DNA of 64,000 bases, from the NCBI GenBank assembly GCA_951640195.1, contig OX621164.1:1407098-1471097 (forward strand), written 5' to 3'. Source of the stretch: Porpolomopsis calyptriformis. Lineage: Eukaryota > Basidiomycota > Agaricomycetes > Agaricales > Hygrophoraceae. Below are positions 53,401 to 64,000 of the stretch, piece after piece (position 1 is the first letter of the stretch; each line of letters begins with the position of its first letter). The position numbers and the translations under genes were made by a program. The notes below the pieces were generated by a model. The model did no database searches. It saw nothing but the letters and a program-made list of their open reading frames with translations, and was not told where the DNA came from.

Positions 53401-54284
53401 GGCGTTTTCCGTTTGAAAGGCAGAATCCCGGTCGTCGTGGGGTCAAGGTCCTCATCACTCTAAGGACAAGGTGAGGTAAAATTAAGAACAGAGAGGGAAT
53501 GAAATGATACGACTTCAGATTCAATAAACTTCTTCTTTTTCTTGCCTTTGACATTACTCGAACTTGGAGAAATGATTTTCTCTGAGCGGGGTGAATCATC
53601 TCGATTCCGTGCCTTTGTTTCACGCCTCAGCGATGGTTTAACTGGCAACGGATAGACGTACTTTTTTCCTCGATCGATCATGCCGCTGTTGTGTTTCTTC
53701 TAGTTCTCGTTGCTTTTTAGCTTCCCTCCTCTGCTGGACGTACTCTCGAGCAAAATATGTTCTTTCCTTGACTATGACAGAGAGTCAACGAGATAGGTCT
53801 AAAAGTAGGATAGGAACTTGCTTATCCATTCTGGGTCCGCCTCTGCTTCGTATCCAGGTGGGTAGTCCTCATTATCCATGCCGACGTGGGCCCAAAAGCT
53901 CTTCAGAAGGCGCTTGCATTGCGCAACATTTTCTGCTGGTTCCCAACTACTGATGGGGTGAAAACCAGTACACAAAAAGGAATGATGAGTCCAAGTCACC
54001 TATCCGCGCTGGAGTCATAGCCAGCCCACTATAAAGCCGTCACGCCCGAACATCCGCACGTGGGTGAGAGTAACTCACTTTCACATAGTATTCCTGTGTG
54101 ACGAGAGTCAGACTCAAATATGTTGCGATAAGCTACGCGACTGACCCAGGTCCCGTCCTCAGTCACTCTGGCCTTTGTGATCACTTCTGCAGAGAGTGTG
54201 GAGAGAAATGGATGGGGCGGGGCAGATGGATGACATACCGACATGATACTCTTCGGCTTCCGATCTGCGTTTCTTCTTCGCCAT
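50467..54284 (-). CDS. Chromodomain protein, 17 exons
   Basis: Exon chain read by frame: 54284-54239, 54186-54146, 54093-54079 (15 nt), 54028-54000, 53946-53822, 53771-53662, 53579-53514, 53459-53388, 53335-52616, 52548-52466, 52411-52394, 52341-52279, 52226-51923, 51872-51251, 51196-51022, 50970-50613, 50559-50467. Total 2940 nt, 979 aa, no internal stop. Residues about 12-55 form a chromodomain (EEYHVEVITKARVTEDGTW, EYYVKWAGYDSSADSWEPAE), probably binding methylated histone tails. A coiled-coil-like basic stretch (REYVQQRREAKKQRELEETQ) and a 240-codon Ser/Pro-rich low-complexity exon follow. The C-terminal about 500 residues are conserved-looking but unassigned (KWTGELFIDIDQDKSERLCE, RVVFVHVGAITTLRNLPALA, GVATFTPSAIIEDPLGI, WNLGGFEWYTLSQFTFKD). 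Intron 5 appears to be GC-AG (GCAAGT donor). Confidence 0.85.
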
Positions 54285-54457
54285 GGGAGTAATGTTACAA
54301 GAAAATGTCACGTGTCACACTTTAGCACTGGCTCGTGACGCCAGCCTTTATAAATGAGAGGCGGAGTGTTCCTCCCCCCAGCCATCTTGATACGCAGAGC
54401 CACATTCGAGTCACAATAACTAGCACTTCTGTCACCGACACATCCGATATACACACA
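54285..54457. promoter_or_regulatory. Divergent promoter, chromodomain gene and Yippee gene
   Basis: 173 bp between two start codons. Contains CACGTG (E-box) in GTCACGTGTCAC near 54310 and TTTATAAATG (TATA-like) near 54349 on the plus side. Confidence 0.5.
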
Positions 54458-54945
54458 ATGGGGATGAGCTATCGTCAGTATCTCGCAGGAGAACGGATCT
54501 ATGGCTGTTCGACTTGCAAGACCCATCTTGCGACGATTCATTCGATGGTCTCTCGGGTGAGTGAGCGGTCGATTGCGGGCGGATGTGATGCTGATCAGTT
54601 GACCGAAGGCATTTAATGGGCAACATGGGCGGGCATATCTATTTGAAGGGGTGTGAGTGATCCTTACTCTGTTCCTTGAGCTGGCCATCAATCCGGATCA
54701 CACAGGGTAAATGTGATCGAAGGGGAGCCGAATGACAGGCCAATGACAACTGGGAACCATACGGTTCGGGACATATACTGCTGCAAGTGTGGCACAACCC
54801 TCGGGTGGAAATATGTAGGTTGTTTTTTTTTGAGAGAGAGCATTCGAGTCTTACGGCAGGGCAGGATCGAGCGTATGAGCCGTCACAGAAGTACAAGGAA
54901 GGCAAATACATTCTTGAACGCAATCTCCTGGTCGACGTGCAATAG
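54458..54945 (+). CDS. Yippee-like zinc-binding protein
   Basis: Exons 54458-54556, 54609-54652, 54706-54814 and 54865-54945; 333 nt, 110 aa, the usual Yippee length. Family motifs: [79 protein letters not shown]. The two CxxC pairs (C-x2-C at residues 17-20 and near 73) are the zinc ligands of the Yippee/Mis18 fold. Animal homologues YPEL1-5 are linked to centrosome/mitotic and ubiquitin-ligase functions; the fungal role is unknown. Intron borders are all GT-AG and restore the family sequence exactly. Confidence 0.95.
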
Positions 54946-55780
54946 TGTCGTCGTCGCTGTGATCATCGTTACCGCCGTAGAGTATCTAACGTATGGAATA
55001 GACCACCCCCTTCAGCGAGTTGAAACGTGATTAATGATATTCTATTTGATGTTGTTTATCAGCACCCTTCCCCAACAAAAAATTTAAATCCCCAATGTCT
55101 TCAAACTATCTCCCTTCTTTCCCTCCACATTCATGGGTACCTCTCTCCCTCCTCGTCCCTCCATTTACGCTCATATCATCCCCACAGCCACGATAACCGT
55201 GTCCGCCCATCACCCATTTCGATCTGCACCCCTCGTCTCTTCACCCCTCGCATCCTCCGCAGAGCATGCCAAAATCCAGTCCCAGAAGACGGCACCGAGA
55301 CAATACCCGATTTTCCCTTCCTCGCAGCCGCTCTGCCCATTCCCCTCCATATCACATCCGACCAGCCTTCCAAAAGTGTCCATCGCGAACGATAAGCGAT
55401 CAATCAAACTGATCGAGCCGCCCAAAAATTCCACCGGATCCTTCGTCTTGAACCTCACTCAGGCCGAATTCAGCCGGAGGGACTAGCTCGGTCACTTGTC
55501 GATGTAATCAGCCCAGTATACCTCGGTGTCGAAATAGGTATGTTTCCGTCCTCACCCCCCCCCCCTCCCCGTTCGCACTCCTGATCGCGACCCAGAGTCT
55601 TTATTCCCCTGTTTGTATTCTTCCGTAGCTGATACTTTAGACTGTACTTGTTTCCCAAATAAAATTTCCCCATGTAAAGCTGACTAATCCAACCCCGTCC
55701 GTTACACTCTTTGACCAAGTCACTCTTCGCCATTCGTGTTCTGAGCGTCCATCTCATTTTTTCTTCCTTGGCTGTCATTC
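54946..55780. other. Spacer with doubtful ORF 55133-55486
   Basis: Upstream region of the RBM-like gene. A 117-codon plus-strand ORF (MGTSLPPRPSIYAHIIPTAT to VLNLTQAEFSRRD) lies here, but parallel frames are also open over the same pyrimidine-rich stretch and no family is recognised. It may be 5' UTR or a small gene. A poly-C run (55555-55565) is present. Confidence 0.35.
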
Positions 55781-58659
55781 ATGTCGTTTGACCTGGCCAC
55801 CGCCTCTCACCTAAAACCTTGGCTCGTTAGAACTCTTGAACCAATGTCCGCCCTTTTCCTCTTCCTCTTCCATTAACCTCACTATCCCCGGTCCAGATGC
55901 GATGCAGAGCCGGGGGCTCTGGCTGATTATATCCTTGCTCTTCTGAAACATAATGCTCCAGAGAGTGACATGCGAAAGGAGTTGGTTGCTCAGTTGGACG
56001 AATTTCTCGAAAATGGTGATTCACTCCCACTTTCCTTTCCCTTCCCTTTCATTTTTTTCATCCCCATTGGGTTTTCTAGAGTGCGCTCCTTTCATTGACA
56101 CTTTATTTACCGTACTCCGAACCAAATCCTACCTTCCATATGGTGCCAATACGTCCTATGATCCCTCCAGTCCCCCCCCTGTGGATACTGGTATCCCTAT
56201 TCCCTTGGACGTTCTTCTATCACCATCCACATCAACCCCTCCTGAACGAACTCGGAAACGGAGCATCGACGATGACAGCTTGGACACTCCAGCCACCGCT
56301 AAAGGTCCAAGGCTGTCCGCAGATGGTCAGTTTTCGCGATACTCTAATGGAAGGAATCCAAATCCGGAGTCCAGGTCTACAGGCGGATGGACCGGTCGCG
56401 GAGAGAGGCATGCTAGCCAAGGATTGAATGGACAAGGGACCAATGGAGAAATGTCGAGTGGCGTGAATGGATCTATGGCCATAAACCATCGAAACGGGAG
56501 ACAACCGCAGCCCTACCGCCCACCAGACGTAAAACGTGGCATTTGTCGAGACTATCACAGTATGTTTCCTTTCCCTAGAGGTCAGCCGTATCTGATGGTC
56601 TCCCACCTTAGATAATGGCTACTGTGCCCGTGGTGCCTATTGTAAGTACAGTCACGGCGACGACGCCGTCATACCGGGCCAGCTCTTCCCAACAACAGGA
56701 CCTTTGCCCGGTCCACTCCCATTCATGCCTATCTTTCCCAGTGGACCAGTCCCGTTTGCTATGGCTGTCGGTGGCACCGGATCTGCGTATGATCCTCACG
56801 AAGCTCGGATGGATATGCGACCCAACGCACAGGGCATAGGTCCTGGTGCCCGTCTCCAATCTCGAGCACCAATATTGCCCCGACTACAACACGAGGGCGG
56901 GAGCCAACTCAGTATACACGCGTCCGGTGAACTACCCGTCATTCAAGACTTGACCCCTCAGATGGATGTTTCTCGTCAGAATAACATTTCTCAGGGGTCA
57001 AACAATGGAGGGCCGGCAGAGAACGTCGTGGACTCTGCAAGAATGCAACCACAAACACCGGTACCCTTATTTATGTCTATGGAGGTCGATCCTGTAGTGC
57101 CGGTGGTTTCATCTACGAATGGACATGGAGGACTCCGCGGAGGTGCGCGAGGCGGCAGACCGCGAGGTACTTTTGGCGCAGAGTCTCACAACTTCCGTCC
57201 GGAACGCGAAAATGGCACGACCCTCGTGGTAGAGAAGATCCCAGGAGATAAACTCAGTCTGGACGCTGTCAACGGATGGTTCAAGCGCTTTGGGACTGTT
57301 ACAAACGTTGCTGTAGACGTCGCCAACGCAAAAGCCCTGGTCAGCTTTTCGACTCATGCAGAAGCTTACGCAGCTTGGAAATCCGAGGACGCTGTGTTCA
57401 ATAACCGGTTTGTGAAATTGTTTTGGCATCGGCCGATGGAAGGGCATGGTCAAGTCGGCGCACGGATGCTCGCAGCTTCGGCACCCCTCATGGCTAATAT
57501 CTCGAGTAAAAAACCTGTTCCGGCCACGGTTGTTACCCAACCAACAACTAATCTAGTATCACCCGTTGCGTCAACCTCCACCGCCCCCCGAAAAGCGTCA
57601 ATTTCATCCGCCCCACCAGCATCTGCTCTTGCGGCGAAACAGCGGCTATTAGAACAGCAGATCGCAGAGCAAAAGAGACTGATGGGTTTGTTAGAAACGG
57701 CGTCATCAGACGAAAAGAAACAAATAATGACCCGTCTTCGTCAATTGGGGGAAGAGATGAAACCATCCTCAGGTGCCGCGCCCACCCCGACTCCGGTGAC
57801 CGAGCAGCCGCCCCCATTGACTGTGCGATCGAGCGACCGCGAACAAAAGGAGAGGGAACGACTAGACAAAGAACTTGAGTTGCATAACGCCACTCTGGCC
57901 GCTCGAGGCGACGCACAAGAGACCACCGATGATCTCAAAGCAAAATTAGAAAAACTTAAGGCTGAGGCACGTATAATGACTCAGCCGCCATTTATCTCTG
58001 CTGATCAATCCTCATTAGGCTGCTAGTCTTGGAATATCTGATTCTATGACCGAGGGGGTGTATGGCGGGTCACACCGGCCATACAGGGGGCGTGGCAGAG
58101 GCTCTCGTGGGTACCATCGCGGATTAACCCGTGGTGGCTCCCGAGCAAGCATGAAATTGGATAACCGTCCAAGGAAATTGCTGGTAAAGGGGGTCGGTGA
58201 TGAGAGCATTCAAGCTGTCCGAGACTGGTATAAGGTATTTCAACACAGTTCCACTCCTTGACCCCAGCCATAACATCAATTTAGTCAACAGGTCAAATGG
58301 AGTCTGCGGATACAACTGCCAGCGGTGACATCGTTATTTCTTTTAGAACACGAAGCGCGGCCGAACAGGTATGCTTGGCATATTGGAGTCCCACTCACCT
58401 CCTAATATATCTTTCTTAGGGGTTATCCAAAGGCAGCAACATCCCACCAATAGGTCAGGTCCATGTGTCTTGGTTTACTGGTCAACTGTCAGAAACAAAC
58501 TCACAACAAACTGTGGCGGCTGAACCCAATCATGCTACGGAGGACAAGAGGCAATCACACTCGCCTGTCCATATTGCCCCTCTCTCCCCTCAAGAAGAGG
58601 TGGCAGCCAGCGGCTGGGGAGGCAGCGGCGACGACGGAGACGGAATGGGAATGCTATAA
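55781..58659 (+). CDS. RBM26/27-type RNA-binding protein (PWI-like, CCCH, RRM)
   Basis: Exons 55781-55845, 55897-56015, 56080-56559, 56612-57970, 58027-58234, 58285-58368 and 58420-58659, about 850 aa. N-terminal PWI-like helical domain (LADYILALLKHNAPESDMRK, LVAQLDEFLEN), Ser/Gly-rich linker, one CCCH zinc finger split by intron 3 (RGICRDYHNNGYCARGAYCK, YSHGDD), Pro-rich region, RRM (TTLVVEKIPGDKLSLDAVNG, WFKRFGTVTNVAVDVANAKA, VSFSTHAEAYAAW), long coiled coil (AKQRLLEQQIAEQKRLMGLL, KLEKLKAEA), RGG-like segment (RPYRGRGRGSRGYHRG), a second degenerate RRM (RKLLVKGVGDESIQAVRDWY, DIVISFRTRSAAEQ) and an acidic tail. Relatives (human RBM26/27, S. pombe Rmn1) act in nuclear RNA surveillance. The exon 4/5 junction does not join in phase. 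Confidence 0.88.
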
Positions 58660-58778
58660 GCATATGTGTAGACAGTATATATTGTTTCCATCCCTCTCAA
58701 GTTATCTTGCGATCAATAGTTAACATAAGCCACCTCAGATTGCCTGTCAATGTAACATATTGCAACATTTTACGGCTA

Positions 58779-61700
58779 TCATGTATCTGTGGAGTCCTCC
58801 CCATATGATATCTCCGCATCATCGTCAACAACAAAGCTGCCGAGTGAATATTCGTCCGGTATGTTGTCCCTGGTTGGCGAGCTAGAGATTGAGGGTCGTC
58901 TGGAATTTGAAGCCCAGCCACGCGAGAGTGGACCCCGCCTAACGGGTCGATGCGCAAAAACTGGCACTTTGTTTCCAGCCAGAGGCTGCGTGAGAAGGCT
59001 TTGACGATAAGCCAGAGTCTGGTCATAAGATAATGGAGCTTGTGTCGCCGGTAATTCCTGCAGAAACACTCGATCGGATTCGCTTTCCGCGTCATCCTCG
59101 TGATGAGACGAACCGCTGCTGACATCGTCTCCGGAATGGACAGCCTCCATGTCAATCCACCGGTCAAGCCTCTGGACATAGTTAGAGTTCCTTTCGCGTG
59201 TCGACGCTGGCAATTCAGAGCCCTGTTCTGGTGAAGACTCGACGTATTTCCGGCGAAATCGTCGTTTCGGTAGAGGTCCCACCTTCATGAAGGGAGAATC
59301 GATTGGGGGGTCCCGTATAGATCGTTCCTTACGTGGTTGTCGTGAATGACCAACTGGAAAAGAGGAATCTGGGTGATCGTGGTCAGAGACGGAAATTGGA
59401 GACCGCGTGGCAAAAGACGGAGCGGATTCCGAGTTACGCGGATCCCTTGATGGACTGTTTGAATGACTGCTGACAGAGGGTACCATGGGGCTTGACATTT
59501 GAGTTGGATGAAAGAGGACTTTCGTAGCCTCGTCATCTCGAGATGGTGATCCCCGAGTCTGCGGGGAAGAATCGCAAGGAATTGTGAGATGCTTCTTCAA
59601 TGAGGGCGACGAAACATGACTGTCAGATCTACGGCCGTCGGAATGGGATGCGGATTGCTGAGAATGGGTAGCTCTATCGGGACTTGAGGGATTGTCGATG
59701 ATCTCGAAATAAGGGACGTCATCATCGTCAACAAGCCACCCGATGTTCTGCCTCTCGACATTGGTGGATGGCTGAGGGGATATTGGGAGATATTCTTCCT
59801 TGTTACCCACCTCAGTCCCCACATTGCAATCCGAGACTTGCACGTCGCCTTGAGGGCTTGATGTAATAACCACAGGTGCAGGAGAATCCACCAAACTGAC
59901 GAGACCATCATCAGAAGAGATCTCAATTTCCCGGATCACAGTAGGGATTGGGGGGGATTGTGAACATATCCTTGGTGACGATCGTCTAGGGTGAGATGAC
60001 AGTGTAGAGACTGCGGAAGGGCGCGATGGTCCAATGTGTTTTTCGATCTCCATGTCATCTGAGTCATCGACTCCCTTCTGTGAAAATGTCGACGCTTGCT
60101 GAGCCACACTTTTGGTCGTGCTTTTCTTCGGTTTCTTCCAGCCCATTGTAGATGTTTTGCGAAGCGTTCCCACCGTCCGGTCCTTTGAATTTGTAGCCGG
60201 AGCCGAAGTCGTACGACGTGGGGGTTGAGCTAGTATTATACCAGCTTCTAGATCCATATCGATATCGTCGTCCCTTCCGGCAGACTCAAAATCCCTTGGA
60301 GATATTCTTGCTTTCTTCCGTCGAGAACCTTTCGCGATCAGTTCAGCTACACTCACAAACCCGGTGTTGGCACCCTCAGGAATGTTCCTCCCGATGTCGT
60401 CATTCCTCTTCCGCTTCCTGGATTTGTCGGGAGACAGTCCGCTGTTGGAAGGTTTCTTCTTCCCCTCATCGCGAACGTACTCTTCTATGTCCATGACTTT
60501 CTCGAGGCAGTCTGGTTTCACGTCGTCTGGGAGTAGGCGCTCGACATCCCCATACAACTCAAGTTGGTCTCCCCGTGTGATGGTCTTCTGCACATCTTTG
60601 TAAGTGGCTTTAGCTTTGTCCAAGTTGAACTCTTCCCGTCCTGCTGAAAGCAAAACATGGACATTGCCCTCGCGTTTCCGACCCGTTCGACCGAGTCGTT
60701 GGAGCTTAACATCATGTATGTTAGTCCGTTTATTATGCTCTAACATTATGATGAAACTCGAGACGAACCATACGAATAGGTGTTTTTTGTGCGTCGTAGC
60801 ATACGATTAAGTCAACCTCGCCGATATCGAGCCCCTCCTCGCCCACCGAAGTTGCGACGAGTACATTGAATTCGCCTGTCTTGAACTTTTTAATGGTCTA
60901 AGTCCTCCTGTCAGGAGAGCGGCTCAAAGGAAGAACGGGGTGGGAACCAACCTCCAACTGTTCCTTTTGTGCAAAGCCTTTCTTCCCCGACTTGTCGGTC
61001 CCTTGACCAACAAACCTGGTGGCTCGGATGAGGGGTCTCTCTGTATTGAGCATTTCTACGATCTCATCCACACACTCCCTGTAAGTCACAAACACCATCG
61101 CCCTTGTCTCGTCTTCTGCTTCTGTGGCGTCTTCCCCGATTCTTTCGCCGAAGTGCTGCAGAAGCAAACCTTTCAGCACATCCATTTTCGGATGTGGTGA
61201 AAAACCCCTGCTCCGCTGAGATTCAATCTCCATCATTACGGCCTGGAACTTGGGATCGGCGCATAACCCCCGCGCCTTCCTCGATCCCTCGACATCTTCG
61301 CCTTTCTTGTGAGACAACTCCTGCAAGTGCGTATAACACATTCCAATACTAGCTTCTATCTGAAGACGCAGTTGCATCATTGAGTCGGAAGGAATCCAGA
61401 AAGGGTCTTACAAGATATCCCATACCCCGCGCTAACGATGATAATCTTGCAAGTGGAACGTAAGCCCATTTTTGATCCCGTTTGAGAGTCCTCATGATTA
61501 CTTGAGCTCGATATGGATGCATAGTAAAGGGGTCTCCGCCGCCATACAATACACCGCGCTCGCGGAGAACCTTTATGTCCACCTATGACATTTGAAGCAA
61601 TAGCGGAACATAAATACGGGAGTACAATCGGAAGGAGATGATACACACATCCATGAGCTTGCCAAGGAGATTCTTGACTTTGTCAATATCGTCACTGGGT

Positions 61701-63378
61701 TTGATAATGTGTTGTTGGATGTTCTGAAGGAACAGATTCATTACATTTTTATCACGATCCTGAGTAACTCTTACTTTTTTGTGAATGAACACCTTCAAGT
61801 CCAAACTGTTCTCATCGCGAATCTCAATGTGACTGATATGCAGGCAGTCGATAATAGATTGAACGGCCTCAGGTGTGCCCCCAGGTGTAGCTGTCAGCGC
61901 CAGGATCCTGAAATGCGGGTTCTTTGCCATCAAGAAGCGAACGACCTGAGCATAAGCATAATCGCCGGTCCCTCTATGCGCTTCATCTATCCGAAAGGGC
62001 CAGACTTTGAACACATGTTGAAGAAAGGAGAAGGAGAAGGTCGACGCACCAATAACGAGGAGAATTATATTCGTCGGGTCGCAATTATCCGTTAGTAAAT
62101 CATTGACGAGCGTTTGAGGCGTCATGTAAAACACTTTTTTCTCCTTCCACTATGGATTACCACCAATGCATCAGTGTGTTACATCTTTGAGAAGATGTCG
62201 GGTAGCAAGCTAAGTACTTACGGCTCTTGCACGCAGAAGCCTTGGAGTATGACCGGTTAGCTCAACGGCGTCACACCCTGGAATGCCACAGGTTTTATGG
62301 CAGGCTTCGACCTGTTGCGCTACCAAAGGTTTGGAGGGCGCCACGAAGATGACTTTTCCTTCTGGAAACCACCGATAATCTATAAATCATAAGAATTAGC
62401 GAAAGAGACAAGGGAATAAAAGAAGTTAAGGGGTTGATCGTACAGTTCAGCATTATGACGCCTGCGATGAAGGTCTTCCCAAGGCCTGTCGGTAGTGATA
62501 CGAGAGTGTTCTCGAAGAGACAACGCTTAACTATGTTGAACTGATAATCGCGTTTCGGTTTGTTCAGCGGGTAGATCCAATGTTTCGCCTCAAGCCTGTC
62601 TGGAACCAGTTTCATAGGCGGCGGCTTATCGAAAGGGCATAAGTGAACGTATAATTCGTCGCTGACAAAAACATACCGGGCTTTGTGATTTATCAAGCAA
62701 AATAAATTCTAATTTGAGATGGACCACAGAAAATCGCAAATGAGGGCTTACCCAACTGTAAAATGGACTGTGTTACTCGAGAGCGTCAAACTAAGAACGA
62801 ATGTACTAACCGGAGACGAAAGGAGCTGGAAACTGTTCGAACTCAATGGCCTCGCCATCCTCTTCGCCATCACCATCATCCGCCCGAGCTTTACCCTTGC
62901 CCTTAGGCTTGGCACTTCTCAGGCCTGACTTTGCAAACGCAGTCTGATCCCACTGCTTAGTGTTTGGTACCTGTTTTCTGAACGGGTTGCTTGAGGAGGA
63001 CCTGCTTCTTTGCGAAGGTAAAACCGAGGCCGAGTTGAGGCTGCCAGTAGTTCTTTTTTGCGACAGGACATTCCCAAAAAGAGTGGTCTGAACCAAGTTT
63101 CTGCGCGACGGATTACTCGGACCCGCCCTGGGGGCTTCATCCGCCTGATACGTGCCCTCGATGAATTCATCTATTTTCCGCAATTCTGTTTCGTCCAGGT
63201 CGAAAGTCAGGTCAAAGGATTCATCCTTGGCGAGGGGGGGGTGCTTTGGTCTGCCAACTGGGTCTGCAGCGGGGGCGTTTTCCGGGAAGAAATGAGTAGC
63301 CTCGATGGTATCCAGCTGCTCAAACATAGCAGGATCTATTTCGTCCTCGAAATCCTCGAAATATCCGTCTGAACTCAT
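58779..63378 (-). CDS. MPH1: Mph1/FANCM-family ATP-dependent DNA helicase
   Basis: ATG 63378; exon 1 63378-62811 (acidic N-terminus, [17 protein letters not shown]). Helicase motifs in order: RDYQFNIV (Q-like), [16 protein letters not shown] (I, about 62490-62450), [20 protein letters not shown] (Ia), [17 protein letters not shown] (II, split by an intron near 61990), LALTATPG (III), [11 protein letters not shown] (IV), [18 protein letters not shown] (V), [15 protein letters not shown] (VI, about 60707). At least seven introns, all GT-AG by frame. The C-terminal about 600 residues (to TGA 58779) are Ser-rich, low complexity, with basic clusters. The family remodels stalled forks and D-loops. 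The exact second exon start near 62690-62720 is uncertain. It converges with the RBM-like gene (3' ends 119 bp apart). Confidence 0.93.
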
Positions 63379-63654
63379 TAGTGCAGTTTCAAAGTAAGTT
63401 GAGAGACAAGATCATTCGCGTTGGTGGTCACATGATTTTATTGCTACAAGCCTTGTCACGTGCTCGAGTGAGTGGAAGCCGTGTTACCTAAAACGAGGTT
63501 AATATTGGGTACTGAGCATATCGAGCTCATATGGCAGCCATGGAATATATTTTTCGTGGCATGCACCTCTAAGAACAAGCTGGTTGTTTGAGATGAAATT
63601 CATGTCCATCTACTCGAGCACGTGCCAAGATTTTAGGTCTCAGCAGAGACAATC
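63379..63654. promoter_or_regulatory. Divergent promoter with inverted E-box pair
   Basis: 276 bp between MPH1 (-) and the next gene (+). CACGTGCTCGAGT at 63457-63469 and its exact inverse ACTCGAGCACGTG at 63612-63624. Confidence 0.6.
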
Positions 63655-64000
63655 ATGTCAGCGGATACAATCGCGCGCTGGAACGCAATCCCCCAACACC
63701 GCCCGGACGTCAGCAAAGACCAACAACAAAACTGGAAGGTACTCGTTGTGCATTCTACCTCTAAATGCCCCCCATACTTCCTTTGCCCTTCCCTATATTC
63801 CTCAGCCCCCGGATGACGACCACGATATCGACATGAACGGCGGAGACAATCATGACGGCAATGACAGTGATGACGACCAATCTTCCATTTTATCGCGATC
63901 GCCATCCCCCCCTCCTCCAGATGGAGACGGAACCCTCTCCAAATATGACGAGTACATTCAAGGCACGACTCGTGAAGTAATCACCATTGAAACGAAGATC
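63655..64000 (+). CDS. Acidic protein of unknown function, N-terminal part
   Basis: ATG 63655 (MSADTIARWNAIPQHRPDVS, KDQQQNWK), intron 63739-63805 (GTACTCG...TTCCTCAG), second exon 63806 to the edge: a strongly acidic stretch (PPDDDHDIDMNGGDNHDGND, SDDDQSS), a Ser/Pro segment and KYDEYIQGTTREVITIETKI. The cut-off C-terminus resembles the lead-in of some fungal G-patch proteins, but that is only an impression. Confidence 0.65.

Noticed and set aside
55133..55486. 117-codon ORF as a host gene.
   Set aside because: All three forward frames are nearly as open in this pyrimidine-rich region and no domain is visible; kept only as doubtful.

Overview
The window is eukaryotic and fungal. Host genes are broken by many 50-80 bp GT-AG introns, intergenic spaces are short, and the protein families are fungal (Mph1/FANCM helicase, Yippee, a CCCH+RRM protein of RBM26/27 type, a chromodomain protein). 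The chromovirus-rich repeats, CpG-biased decay and a basidiomycete-type SAM-like gene relic suggest an Agaricomycete, possibly Rhizoctonia/Ceratobasidium-like. That placement is inference.

Two compartments are visible. Positions 1-50.2 kb form a nest of transposable elements. From the left there is a Helitron (minus strand, 5' terminus at 2706) beside the C-terminal part of an older Helitron/Pif1-type helicase. That helicase is cut by Ty3/gypsy element A (2993-17148, TSD ATTGG). Element A is cut by element B (3545-10855, TSD GAAGC), whose inverted layout records an integration of the element into itself. Next come a pogo/Fot1 transposase relic, solo LTRs D1 and F, a SAM-like gene relic, minus-strand gypsy E (20331-24396, cut by D2), the start of gypsy G, a 200-N gap, gypsy relic I cut by the well-preserved gypsy H (26199-33470, TSD CACAT), a spliced orphan gene (35210-36045), gypsy J (36.9-48.7 kb or beyond, cut by element C with TSD GTATC, by D3 and by solo LTR L; C itself is cut by K), and a hAT relic.

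Positions 50.4-64 kb are ordinary gene space: a 17-exon chromodomain protein (-), Yippee (+), RBM26/27-like protein (+), Mph1/FANCM-like helicase (-) and the start of an acidic unidentified protein (+). Two divergent gene pairs share short promoters.

The retroelements share features worth a second look. Five LTR families carry an 11-12 nt sequence just inside the 5' LTR that is complementary to the presumed 5' end of their own transcript (Tf1-like self-priming), with covarying changes. Families A, B and C place a -1 slippery heptamer directly before the gag stop, whereas H overlaps gag and pol at ATGA. Families A/B and J carry an extra ORF after pol, and H/I carry an extra domain after the chromodomain. 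LTR pairs differ almost only at CpG sites.

All coordinates were read by eye. Intron borders come from reading-frame continuity and splice consensus, not transcripts.
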